Assembly (NCBI GenBank): GCA_963573385.1
Contig: CAUYLG010033243.1
Span: 1-64,000 of the forward strand
DNA length: 64,000 bases
Direction of reading: 5' to 3'
Origin: Cacajao melanocephalus
Taxonomy: Eukaryota > Chordata > Mammalia > Primates > Pitheciidae
The notes under the pieces are model-generated. The model worked only from the letters and a program-made list of their open reading frames with translations. It was not told where the DNA came from and searched no databases. The position numbers and the translations under genes are program-made. Position 1 is the first letter of the stretch; every line of letters starts with the position of its first letter. This document shows, one piece after another, positions 1-13,014 of this stretch.

Positions 1-16
1 TGTATGTATGTATGTA
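1..16. repeat. (TATG)n microsatellite, cut by the window edge
   Basis: The window opens with tandem TGTA/TATG units, followed by unique intron to 651. The left extent is unknown. No other element was recognised in 17-651. Confidence 0.7.
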
Positions 17-651
17 TTTAGGAAAGAGTACCCACTAGATATTTTTTAAGAAAAAGACCATAGTCAATTATTTCCGTTATGTTAGTAATTGCACTTTGAG
101 TTTGAGTTTGCATATTTTCTTGGGTATTTGTGGTGGTTATAGCATTGTTGGAGTGAAAATGCTTGATTTATAGAAAATGAATATATGATGCTGGGCTTAT
201 CCTATAGATAAATAAATGCAACAGGAAAGACTTGGAGCATCCTGAAAGGCAGTCTGTCTTCTAAATACCTTTTCCAATTGATTTGACAGTAACTGAAATT
301 CCCACTTTTAACATTATCCTTTGGAGTAAGGCATTATTTCTAGGGGGTCTTCCTTCAATAAAATGGTTACCTGAACAAACTGACACTTTAAGTTCACTTA
401 CCCATGACTCCAAAATATTGCATTAACACAATTGCTTTATTGAATTACCTGAAAACAGAACATATAGGAGAGATAAATTTTGAAGTATGTGGAAACACAG
501 GAATGTCTGGAACATTGATCCATGCTAGGAAAGAGAGAAAAGAATTAGGGAAGTTTAAGTCGGGTTCTGAGTATTCAGGATTCAGCACAAAGTCACTGTT
601 TGCTGCCTGCAGGAGAAGTAGAGTAGGAGAGGGTATAAGAAGGACGCTGAT

Positions 652-953
652 GGCTGGTCACGGTGGCTCAAGCCTGTAATCCTAGCACTTTGGGAGGCCA
701 AGGCAGGTGGATCACCTGAGGTCAGGAGTTTGAGACCAGCCTGGCCAACATGGTGAAACCTTGTCTTTACTAAAAAATACAAAAATTAGCCAAGTGTGGT
801 GATGGGCACCTGTAATCTCAGCTACTTAGGAGGCTGAGGCAAGAGAATCGCTTGAACTCGGGAGGTGGACATTGCGATGAGCCAGGATTGCGCCATTACA
901 CCTTAGCCTGCGTGACAGAGTGAGACTCTGTCTCAAAAAAAAAAAAAAAAAAA
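652..953 (+). mobile_element. Alu (AluS-like), full length
   Basis: Both Alu monomers are present, from ggctggtcacggtggctc to a poly(A) tail at about 936-953. The likely target duplication is GACGCTGA just before it and GACACTGA just after it. The single difference is consistent with CpG decay. It ends 267 bp upstream of the GRM8 exon, in the sense orientation. Confidence 0.93.
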
Positions 954-1199
954 GACACTGACATCAGGCTTTCCTGTTGTACTCATTCATAGAACCAGGT
1001 GCTTGAGTAGTGGTGGTGGTGTGGGGGTATTGTCAATTGATCCTCCTTGGCTTTTGCCGTAAGAGAAGCCTTATTTATAGGCTACTGGCTTTCTCTCATT
1101 TGTTATGTGGTTTTCTTTTTCTTTTCATGCAGTGATCACAGTGTAATGTCCATTCAAAAGTTCTGACAGTATTTAATTTTTGAAAGAAAATTAAAATCA

Positions 1200-1220
1200 T
1201 ACCTTTCTCCTTTAAAATAG
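1200..1220 (+). other. GRM8: GRM8 exon 3' splice site (acceptor)
   Basis: A pyrimidine-rich run (cctttctccttt) is followed by aaaatag and the exon. The run is short and the four A's next to the AG make it a moderate acceptor. Use of this AG is inferred from the protein reading frame. Confidence 0.85.
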
Positions 1221-1358
1221 GATTTGATCGATACTTTAGAAGCCGAACTCTTGCCAATAATCGAAGAAATGTGTGGTTTGCAGAATTTTGGGAGGAGAAT
1301 TTTGGCTGCAAGTTAGGATCACATGGGAAAAGGAACAGTCATATAAAGAAGTGCACAG
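1221..1358 (+). CDS. GRM8: GRM8 internal coding exon (metabotropic glutamate receptor 8, ligand-binding domain)
   Basis: GRM8 is a class C G-protein-coupled receptor, a presynaptic glutamate autoreceptor of group III that couples to Gi/o. The exon is flanked by AG at 1219-1220 and GT at 1359-1360. Read with two leading bases completing a split Gly codon, it gives [15 protein letters not shown], then [16 protein letters not shown], and ends KKCT plus one base. It is fully open, 138 bp long, with phase 1 at both ends. WFAEFWE is a hallmark of group III receptors, and the segment [17 protein letters not shown] fits GRM8 better than GRM4 or GRM7. By family homology it covers about residues 320-366 in the bilobed extracellular domain, just after the glutamate-contacting lysine. 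The two cysteines, 15 residues apart, match the local disulphide known in mGluR1. Earlier and later exons lie outside the window, so this is only a fragment of the gene. Confidence 0.95.
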
Positions 1359-1364
1359 GTAACC
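1356..1364 (+). other. GRM8: GRM8 exon 5' splice site (donor)
   Basis: The junction reads CAG followed by GTAACC. The CAG and GTAA match the U1 consensus. Position +5 is C rather than G, which weakens the site. It ends the exon in phase 1, matching the phase at which it begins. Confidence 0.85.
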
Positions 1365-1539
1365 ACTCAGATGTTTTCTGTGGTGCATTTATTTTCATCA
1401 TTACCTGATAAATGACATTTTTCTACATGGATAATGATGAGTATATTTTCTATTTTGTTGTTTCTCTTGTTATAGTGTCTCAGCAGGGCTGAGCATATAC
1501 TGATCATTCAACGAACTTAAATTTGTTTATTGGTTCTTT

Positions 1540-1740
1540 CAGTCAATCAGCAAGTATTTATTGAACATATACCATGTATACAGCACTGGGGTATCTGGAA
1601 AACATTTGTTGTCTGCTTTGGAAAATGTATTTTATTAGGTTTGATGGAATATAGACAAATAAACAAGGCATAGTATTGCTCTCCAGGAGTGCAAAATGTA
1701 ATATGTAACATAATAAGTTGTTATAAGACAGTATTTTTCA
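1540..1740 (-). repeat. L2 LINE 3' end, degraded
   Basis: The text agcaagtatttattgaaca, then accatgtatacagcactgggg and atagacaaataaacaaggca, follows the reverse complement of the L2 3' end. It is strongly decayed. The rest of 1359-1941 shows nothing else recognisable. Confidence 0.5.
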
Positions 1741-1941
1741 ACTGTTTTAATCCTTGTCCTCTGTAATACTATTATTTTCTTAAATCCTGCATAGCAGCTA
1801 TCCCGGAACATGTGTGATTTTTTGATGCTTCACTTGCCATAGCTTGTGCTTAAAAATAATGATATTGAATGTGCATTTTTGAATATACGAATTAAACTTT
1901 ATTTTCAGATAATATGATTGTGCACATAGGAAAAAAACCAC

Positions 1942-2237
1942 TTTTTTTTTTTTTTTTGAGATGGAGTTTTGCTCTTTTGCCCAGGCTGGAGTGCAGTGGC
2001 GTGATCTCGGCTCACTGCAACCTCCGCCTTCTGGCTTCAAGTGATTCTCCTGCCTCAGCCTCCTGAGTAGCTGGGATTACAGGTGCCCGCCACCATGCCT
2101 GGCTAATTTTTATATTTTTAGTAGAGATGGGGTTTCACCATGTTGGCCAGGCTGGTCTCGAACTCCTGACCTGGTGATATGCTCGCCTCAGCTTCCTGAA
2201 GTGCTGGGATTACAGGCATGAGCCATCATGCCCAGCC
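1942..2237 (-). mobile_element. Alu (AluS-like), antisense
   Basis: A T-run at 1942-1957 is followed by gagatggagttttgctc and the full reverse-complement Alu, ending cccagcc at 2237. It is opposite in orientation to the Alu at 652-953, so the two flank the GRM8 exon as an inverted pair. No clean target duplication was seen. Confidence 0.93.
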
Positions 2238-2676
2238 CAAAATCACATAATTTTAACAGTTACTTAGAACTGAGTAGTAAATTTATCAAGGTTACAGATA
2301 TGAAGTCAATATAAACGTTCATTTTTAATATGCATATTAGAAACTAACACATGGAAAATGAAATTTAAAGAGTACCGTTCATAGCAGGATCAAAAACATA
2401 CAACATTAGGGTCGATTTTAACAAAAATGCACACATCCTTTACACTGAAAACTACACAACTTGAATGTGTGTTTTAGAAATGATTCATTCCTTCCTGTAC
2501 CCCACCACCCCCAGGCTTTGATATGTCCTCCTTTACCCTCCTCCTCACTTTCTTTGTAAATAGCTGTTCAAATAAAAGATGTACTATGCTAAAAGCTAGC
2601 ACAGACATATAAACAGAGACAGAATAAGGAGGTAGAAATGGGTGCCACGCTGTGTGGGAATCTGATTTCAGGCTTC

Positions 2677-4770
<2,094 letters not shown>

Positions 4771-5120
4771 GAACTGCTAAAAAGGTCCAGCTTCTTAGAG
4801 AGGGCAATACATGTCAAGGGATAATGGAAAATAGAGACGGGACAGTTTATAGAAGGGTTTGGAAGGGGAGTTTACACACTTATGTGCTTTCCACTGGGAT
4901 ATATTTTACACTGTGCTTAACTTTGAGTTATGAATGTTATTGTTTGATTCTCTATAAATTCATTTTCTGTTATTTAGACTGTATTCGTGAAAATATACCC
5001 ATTAATGAAATGGATGAACTCATACATGCACACACACTATTAACCAGTCACATAACTTTTTAATAGGTTGTTTTCAGAATAACCGGTTTCTCCGAACTTA
5101 TATTTTCTTTCTTTTTTTTA

Positions 5121-5371
5121 ACTCATAAATGAGAGTTGAACAATGAGAACACATGGACACAGGGAGGGGAACATCGCACACTGGGGACTGTCAGGGTGTT
5201 GCAGGCAAGGGGAGGGAGAGCATTAGGCCAAATACCTAATGCATGCAGGGCTTAAAACCTAGATGGCAGGTTGATAGGTGCAGCAAACCATGGCACATGT
5301 ATACCTATGTAACAAACCTGCACGTTCTCCACATGTATCCCAGAACTTCAAGTAAAATAAAAAACAAACAT
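5121..5371 (+). mobile_element. Truncated primate L1 3' end
   Basis: The sequence has the primate L1 tail hallmarks: tgaacaatgagaacacatgg, then the G-rich 3' UTR block, ggcacatgtatacctatg and an A-rich end. The near-perfect 13-bp duplication ACTTATATTTTCT (5096-5108) and ACTCATATTTTCT (5372-5384) marks the insertion. Twelve bases (5109-5120) between the left duplication and the L1 match do not belong to L1 in this orientation. Confidence 0.9.
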
Positions 5372-5384
5372 ACTCATATTTTCT

Positions 5385-7110
5385 AAGTTGAGTTGAGGTA
5401 TGTAGCTGTTTCTTTAGCATCTATATATGGTCAGATGGTATATGACTAGACTTTTATTTCAGGTGCAAATACTGAACTGGTTTGTGGCCAAATCCAGATT
5501 TTGTGGCATGTCTGCCTTCAATTCCTTTGATTTATTTGGGTGTTGCTAAAATTATAACAATTTGCCCAATTAGAACTATTTCTAGTGCAATGAAAATGGT
5601 GTTTACTCCAAGTGCTAGGGCAAATGCACCCCTAAGGGAACTGGGTCAGTAAACAGATTTTCATGCAAATTCCATTGTGGGTGATACCAAAATAACTTGT
5701 CTCTGGGTAGAAAAGAAATAAGTAACACTAATTTAATTTTTTTAAAGCAACATATGACAGTTTCCAGATGGTGAGAGAAGATATTTGGGCCCCAAATTAT
5801 ACCATTATACCCAGTTTTCATCTTTGTTTTTGGAGAGGAGGGAAGATGATCTAGCATGTTAGTGGTTAAATGTACTTGAAAGGAAAAATCTGCAGGATAT
5901 TCATAAGTAGAGGTGTCCAGCATTTGTAAAGTGTTTTAAAATGTGGCCTTAAACAGTTCAGATTTTAACTACCTGCAATGAGTCAAAAAGTTAAGGCACT
6001 CTCTGAAAGTGAGATATCCATGAGGCCCTTTTTGTGCATTCAGAACATCATCGGTAGGTTTATACATGTTGAGTAAAATTTTACATTAGGTGACGGTAAT
6101 CTGTGAATGTAATTATTTACTTCCATTGGGGGCAATATTGGCAATGTATTTATATGGATGAGAGCTTGCTTCTCAGCAGGGTGGGGTTTCTGTCTTATCA
6201 ATTTTCTGGAGATAGAATATCTTCAAGCAGTGAGGAGCATTCTCTTCATGAAATTTACTCAGTTGAAACCGTTTTCTGAGATAATTTTCCCCTCTAGAAT
6301 CTCAGGAAAGCTTTCAGAAAGATGTGATATTACTGCTAACTTTTGATTTGCTGGCCAAATTCCAAGTGAGGTAATTCCTACCATCCACTTAGCTATTTAT
6401 GTAGTTATTATTGCTTCTGGGAGCTGCTGAGTTCTGAAAGCTACTAGTACTTAATCCTACTTAAAATTCTCTTTGTCTTTCTCAAGAAGAAAAAAGGACT
6501 CTTTTATACTTGTTATCCATGGTGATGGGCGTTGTTTATAGACTTTTATCTGACCTTTCCTCCCTCCTTTCCTCCCCTCATTGTACTCTCAAGCTTAATA
6601 TCTTTCCACTTTCCAAAACCCAGACACCCAAAGACTCTCTTGAGAATTGCATCTTCATCCTCTTCCTGTCTTCACACATTTTTCACGCACTTATTTCCCC
6701 ACTCAGGCCTCTGTCACATTCCTCTCTCTTCATCACCTCATTTTTTCTCAGTTCCTATCTCTTCTCTGATCAGTCCCTTACTTGACATTGTTTTGTCCAG
6801 CAAGATTCTCATTGGCAGGGGAGTCTTTCTTCAGGGGTTTTGCTTTACTTTTTAAATGACTGTCATTCTGGTTTCTTGTCTTCTATAGTGAGATAGTGAA
6901 TATTGCAGAGACCTGAGTATGTGGGTTAAGCTGTAAACAAAAGCCAGCTTTCTCTGGACTCAAGCTGGGCTCTTTTCCTTCCTTTCTCCAACATGAATTG
7001 TAAATAGCTCTGCCCTTATCAAAACAACATCCCTTGACTGACCCAGTAAATACAGTTGATTCCATATCCTATCTTAAAACTTTCCTGTTTCATTCATCCA
7101 TCCATTCATT
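5385..7110. other. Intron without recognised elements
   Basis: Mostly unique AT-rich sequence. A pyrimidine-rich stretch near 6545-6780 gives two overlapping open frames with no recognisable product. Nothing here resembles an exon of a known gene. Confidence 0.5.
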
Positions 7111-7114
7111 CATT

Positions 7115-7215
7115 ATTCATTTTGAAGCCCACCATGTGCCAGGCACTGTGCTTCAGAGGGAGAGACAAACAACAGACCTCCCTTGCTCTCAAGGAACTCA
7201 CAAAGACATATACAC
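7115..7215 (-). repeat. L2 LINE 3' end fragment, antisense
   Basis: The CATT-rich run at about 7090-7117 followed by cccaccatgtgccaggcactgtgctt and ctctcaaggaactcacaaa follows the reverse complement of the L2 3' end, whose tail is (TGAA)n. Confidence 0.55.
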
Positions 7216-7964
7216 TGTCTTGTGCAATTTGAGATGTATTCTTTATCTGTGGGGTTTTAATTCTCAGCCAGGAGGCTGGGGCAGTGCTGCTTAGCCTGCA
7301 TACAGCTGACACTCAGATACTAAATAGTGGTGAGCGTATGCTACACAAAATGGCCTATTGATTCTTATTTATGATGATAGAAATAGCGGTAATGGAAAAA
7401 GCAATGCACAAATATGTTTCTTCCCACAAACAAGCAATCCTGTCAGTGAACCAAATAGCAGGCTCAATAATTAGCTCCCTGAAAGACCTGTCAGTTTATT
7501 TTCTGATGCTAGATTATCTAGGTAACTTTTCAGCTATAACTACCTCTCAGCAGTCCTCTGTTTTGGGAGGTTATGAAAGGCAGGAGCTCTCTCCTATTCA
7601 CTCAGGACTCCCGGAGACCATATGAAGGAAATAGGTAGTTATAAAGGAGGATGAATTTACATAATTTGATTTGGTGGTTCAGAGTGAAAGATAACCAAGA
7701 TAGGTTCGCCTGAATTAAAATGTGTTCTGCCATCCTCATTTGTCCCCTTGCCTAGAGTAAAACTCTGTCGGGGAGAATGCCTTTACATTAGCACTATGAG
7801 GTGGCCATTCATATGCTCCTGTTCTTTGCAAATAAAATAGCAGAAATCCCAGAATGACTTATTTATGCTGTTCCTGAGATTTCATGTTTAATTTCAATAG
7901 ATCCATCTGAGATGATAAAACAGGCATTGATTTCAGACATACTAGATTTCATAATTTAGAGCTG

Positions 7965-8085
7965 GGATGTAAAAGAAGAATCATCTCTTGTTTTCTAGTG
8001 AAGAAACCAGAATCCAGAGAAGTAAAGTGAATTATTGACAAATCACAGCATTAGTCTCAGAGCTGCAACCAGGCTCCTGGTTTCT
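7965..8085 (-). repeat. MIR fragment
   Basis: The order tagtgaagaaaccagaatcc, agagaagtaaagtgaattattgac, aaatcacagcattagt matches the reverse complement of the MIR core (gaggaaactgag, then gttaagtgacttgcccaaggtcacacagc). Degraded. Confidence 0.5.
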
Positions 8086-8547
8086 TTTATTTGGATTTGT
8101 CCTTGACATTTATATCCTCTATTTATTATTTACTTATATTAGAACTTTCATCACATAGTTGAAAAGTATTTTTCTGTTTTTCTTTTTATAATACTTTATG
8201 TATGATGCAATACATTGTGGAATTTTAATCATGAACTATAAAGTGAAGCAAAAATAACATATTGGTTGTTACCTATCTTGTATAAAGTAGTAAATATTTT
8301 AATATTCTTCACATTGATTTTCAGTGGTATAGGTAGTTTTTGCTAGTGGGTCTTGAACAGTATAAACCTTTACATCCAGTTCCCTGGCCCCTCGCCTTGT
8401 ATAAAAATAGACCTATGGCTACATTAAGCCAAAAAAGCAAAAAGCAGTTCATGTTGCTAAATAATAGTTCATTTACTCATTTATTCATTCTCTTAAGGAA
8501 AAAAAAGTCTATTTTAAAGCACTATAATGTCTAATAGCATCTCTAGA

Positions 8548-8692
8548 ATTTTAGCATGCACACAAATCATTTGAGCACCTTGTTAACATGCAGATTTTGA
8601 TTCTGTGGCTCTGGAGGCAGGCATTCTGCATTTCTGACCAGTGCCCAGGTGACGTGGATCCTGGTGAGCTCTGGGCTATACTTTGAGTAACA
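8548..8692 (+). repeat. MER5A-type hAT-Charlie transposon relic
   Basis: It follows the MER5A pattern: atgcacacaaatcatttgagc, accttgttaacatgcagatt, ggcattctgcatttctgacc, agtgcccaggtgacgtggat, and an end close to actttgagtaaca. Non-autonomous and non-coding. Confidence 0.75.
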
Positions 8693-9154
8693 GAATATGA
8701 GAGTTAGTTTATACTGATAACAAGAGCACCTGAAGCTAAATTAGCAAAATAAACATTCACTTGTGCTAAAGGTTACTGATAAACTCAAGGTGTCTTACAG
8801 AAGATCGTCTAAATAAGACTTTACCTATAAATTGTCAGTGCAAAAATATGCAATCAGTAATCTGCTTTATATACTCACTTCAGTACATATTCAAATCAGT
8901 AAAGTATAAAGACAGAGTAATATGTGTGTGTGTGTGCGTGTTTTTCTCATTAGTAAATTTGAAAGTGGGAAGCTTAATTACTAAATTACTAAATTTAAAG
9001 AAATGTATACAGATGCACCTGTATCTTCAAAATCTGCAAAGTAGATTATAAAGTTTGCCATGTCAGAAACAAAAAAAAATTCTGAAAACTTAAAAATCTG
9101 TGCTGTCAATCATAAATACACATAGAGTGAAGGAGTTGGAGAGGTCCTTAGAGA

Positions 9155-9235
9155 TTATTTGGCTCAGTTTCCTCACTTTGCAGAAAGGGAAATTGAGGCC
9201 TATCTGGTCAGGTTAGTTGTCTAAAGCCCTGTAGC
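9155..9235 (-). repeat. MIR fragment
   Basis: cctcactttgcagaaaggga, aattgaggcc and agccctgtagctacct follow the reverse-complement MIR core. Only the core is visible. Confidence 0.45.
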
Positions 9236-10970
9236 TACCTAAAGATGATAGGACTGAAGTCTTGATTTGATTCTTTCCTTGATCCTTTCCTGCTCTGAAG
9301 ACCTTTCCCAAAGTGGGACTGAGTTGCACTGAACCATTCTACTATTTTTCCTGGTATATGGGCCAGTATATTTTTTCAGTGGCCATCCAAGGTTAAGTAT
9401 TTCATCTTTGTGAAGCTCCTGACTTCAAAGGGGGTCATATTTATGCATTTGGTCTGAGAAACTAACATTTTTAGAAGGGAAGCAATTGTAGTTAATTTCA
9501 AGAGTGTGTAAATGCTCACATTTGTTCAGACAATAATTTAAAACAGAAAAATGCCCATCTTACAGAGAGAAAAAAATGAATTCAGGAGTCTAGGAATTCC
9601 TTTCTACAAAACCCACAACAGAAATTGGCATTAGCTTGACTGATTGGAAGATGAACGTATCTGAATAAACACAAACTCTGGAATATTACACTGAAGAACT
9701 CAGAAATGGAAAAGACAAACAGGTGACAGTTCAGCATTTTTGATAGCCAATTACTTGAAAAACTATGGTAAGGCTTGGGCCAGAGAGGATGAGAAATTTA
9801 GAAAAATACAGGAACATTAGGAGAAATTGTCTTCCTTTAAATAGTTAAACTTCAGTTGAAGGAACCAGTTCATTAAAACCAAACCAAACAAAATTTTAAA
9901 AAAGGAACAATGTATAGATGATTCAATATCAGGAAAACTTGATGTCTCCTCCATTCCAAAAAAGATGCAAAACAGATAAATATGAGAGACTAATTATTTA
10001 TATTTCAAAAGAAATATTTATTCTCTGTGTTTTACTTTGGGATTCCTTTTAACCCATGGGATTTGAGAGAACCTCATAGACATGATTTGTTGTAATAAAA
10101 GAGAATTACCACAAACTCTTAGGAACATAGCTAAACAAAATAACTATCTAGCTGAACAAAGAATTGTATACAGCAGGGCAAAGGAGACATAAAGTGTGAT
10201 TAGAACTTAATTGAGAAAAGCTACTGAAGAGTCTTCTTTTTTGGTTACTTATGACATTTGTTAAACTCTATATTGTACTAAACATCTGCCCTCAAGGAGC
10301 TTATATTTTGTGGGAAGATAATAGTCAGATAATAGTTTGTAAGTTACTAGTAAGCAAGATCTGTATCTTTGGGACTTAGCATATTCTTAGCATTATATGT
10401 CTGTTAAGTTAATCAGCCTGTAATGTATGGCCAAATAGTCCTCCTGTTCATTATAGTGATGTAGATATGATGCATGATGCCTAGCATGGCATGCATTTGA
10501 TTAATATTTTAATTATTGGAATGATATTTTTTAATAAAAGGCTCAACATAGTTATAAAAGGACTTTTACTGTAATTTAAGAAGAAAACGAACTCTTCTGG
10601 TAGTTTATCTTTAAATTCCTGACTGTGATGCTAATTTAAATGGGAATATGATTCTAGAAACACATATAGGCCTGTGTTCATCAGTCAAATTTTAATTGGA
10701 ATATTTAGTTACCTGATTATAAATACCATGATTCTGTGGTGTTTTGTTTTCCTAATAAAATACATTTATAATATTTGAGGAGAAAGTACTTTATTTCCAT
10801 ACTACCTCTAATGAGGTAACAGAATAATGAAAAGACAACTTGAAGTACATAATGGAAAATGTCATTTAATTTCATTTATACAATTTAAAAGATGTGTAAA
10901 GTTATACAAATGTTAACAGTGTATTTATTTATGCAATTTAAGCATTCAAAAAATTATTAGTTTATCAGGG
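9236..10970. other. Intron without recognised elements
   Basis: AT-rich unique sequence without Alu, L1 or long open frames. Nothing identifiable. Confidence 0.5.
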
Positions 10971-10974
10971 TTTT

Positions 10975-11107
10975 TTACCCTCCAAGAACATGGGTTTCAT
11001 GTGGGCAGAGATTTTGTTTCATTCACAGCTACATCTGGGTGCCTTGGGTGGCATCTGGCACAAATAGGCTTCCTTAAAATATTTGTGGAATAAATGAATG
11101 AAGTAAA
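10975..11107 (+). repeat. L2 LINE 3' end, sense
   Basis: gtgggcagagattttgtttc, atctgggtgccttgggtgg, catctggcacaaatagg and aatatttgtggaataaatga follow the sense L2 3' terminus with its TGAA tail (aatgaatgaag). It abuts an antisense L2 on the right. Confidence 0.65.
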
Positions 11108-11109
11108 TA

Positions 11110-12215
11110 CAGCTTATTTTCAGCTCTTTGTCAAACACTATCTATTAGATATCAAGGACATGTTGGTGAGCAAAACAAAAATGAGGTTCTTGTCCTCATG
11201 GGGCTTATAGTTTAATTGGGAAGGTGAATAATTTAGCCCAGTTCCTGCAATGCAATGTTATGTTAAGTGAATAGCCAGCATATAGCAGGGAGAACTGATG
11301 TAGCCTAAGGGAGAAGATTGATGTCACTGGAGTTGCAACTGAAATAATGAGCAAAATTGAGACAAAGAAGTAATAAGTACAATTATTATTTTAACGAGAG
11401 GGAGGCACAAAGAAAGTGAACAAGGGAAAGGATAGCAGTTTGAGAAACTGAACAAGTTCAAGATGGCTGTTGGAGAGACTAGGAGAGAGAGATAGTAAGA
11501 GTTAAGGATGGATACCTAGGCAAGGGACAGATCATATAAGATTTTACATGTCTCAAGAGGCAGCTGAAATTTGCTTTGAAAGTCAATGCATGGGCACCAA
11601 AAGGAACAGATTAATAGAATCACCATCTTAGAAAGACTATTCTGGCTGTAGTTTAGAGAATGTATTGGTGAGGCATAACACTGGAAGAAGGGAGACCTGT
11701 GAGATATTACAGTAATTCTCCAGAAATGAGAGTGGCCCAGCCTATGATGGTTGCACTGTACTGGGAATGGACAGAAATAGATGGATATATTAATAAAAGA
11801 CATTTAAGAGATGTATGTAGGACTTGGCAGTTAATCGAGTGTTTAAGGAGAGGACAAATCATGGATGATGCCTTGATTCTTGGAATGGGAAATTTGGTCA
11901 TTGTTTGAAAGAGCATTCTTGACATAATGAATGATTGGGGAAGGTGGGAAAAATGAGGATGATGAATTTTGTGGGATATGCTGAGTTTAAGGAACCTATG
12001 AAATATATAGCTGCAGATGTCTGGGAAGAGTTAGTTGGTTAGGTGTCTGAAGCTAAGAATACAAAGTCTTGCTGAGACAGAGAATTTGGGGGTCACTGGT
12101 ATATTAATGGGACTTGGTGAGACAGACCCAGAAAGTGTGTGGAGTGGAGATTGCAGAGGGCCTGAGCTACAGCCTTGAGGACTCAGAAGTGTGTTGAAGG
12201 AGAGGACCCTGGCAT
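11110..12215 (-). repeat. Ancient L2 LINE, antisense
   Basis: The region follows antisense L2 from its 3' end (caaacactatctattagat) through gtcctcatggggcttatagt, gaaagactattctggctgta, attacagtaattctccagaa and tgccttgattcttggaatgg. The short open frames around 11516-11925 lie in this relic and are not genes. Confidence 0.65.
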
Positions 12216-12786
12216 TCCAGTTTCTCTAGAAATTGTCTTCCCTGACCATAAGTGGAGCCTCTATAGCCGCATCTCTGTTCTACAGCCCTCATCCTCTCCC
12301 AGGTGTCTCTTCAGCTGCAACTGATTGATTTAACACTGAGCTCTTCACCCAAGCTAAATCATCAGAGTCCTTCCAAGTAGTATCTAAAATGGGAATGAAA
12401 GGAAAAAGGTCATTCTCTATTAGGGGATGGGAGGCAGTAGTTGGAGGCTGGGAAGTTGCCACTACAAGCAGGGAAGCTGGCCTGGAAGAATAACATTGAT
12501 TTGTGCAGTAGAATAAAGTCGACAAACGGAAAGAGTTCTGATGATGATGAGGACTTTAACCAGGCCCTTCTTGTAGGTCTATGAGATAGTTCAAGGTTCT
12601 CATAATTACATCTTCCCATTTTTAGCTGGAAATCTAGAGTCCAGACTAATACATTATAATAATACTTGCTTCACAGAGTGATTGGGAAGTTAAAGGAAAT
12701 AACATGCATAAAGATTACTACCTGCTACGTAGGGGATATAACAGATACTGTTGCTTACTGATTTAACAACTTCCTTTTCTTTGAGG
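12216..12786. other. Intron without recognised elements
   Basis: Unique sequence. Overlapping antisense open frames of 69-78 codons at 12289-12619 have no recognisable domain and no supporting splice or start context. Confidence 0.45.
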
Positions 12787-12788
12787 CT

Positions 12789-13014
12789 AGCACTGTCTAA
12801 TAGAACTTCCTGAGGTGAAGAAGATTTTTCTCTATTTGCATTGTCCACTAAAGTAGCCATTAGTGACATGTAGTCACTTGATGCATGGCCAGCGCAAACT
12901 GAAAAATCAAATTTCAAATATTATTTAATTCTAATTACTTTACATTTAAATGTAAATGTAACTTCAATTTCTTTACATTTAAATGTGGCTAATGACCACT
13001 GTATTAGACGGCAG
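12789..13014 (+). repeat. MER58-type hAT-Charlie element, near complete
   Basis: It begins agcactgtctaatagaactt and ends aatgaccactgtattagacg, matching the two MER58 termini, with the central acatttaaatgtaaatgtaa segment. Non-coding. A second, truncated copy is at 27194. Confidence 0.75.
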
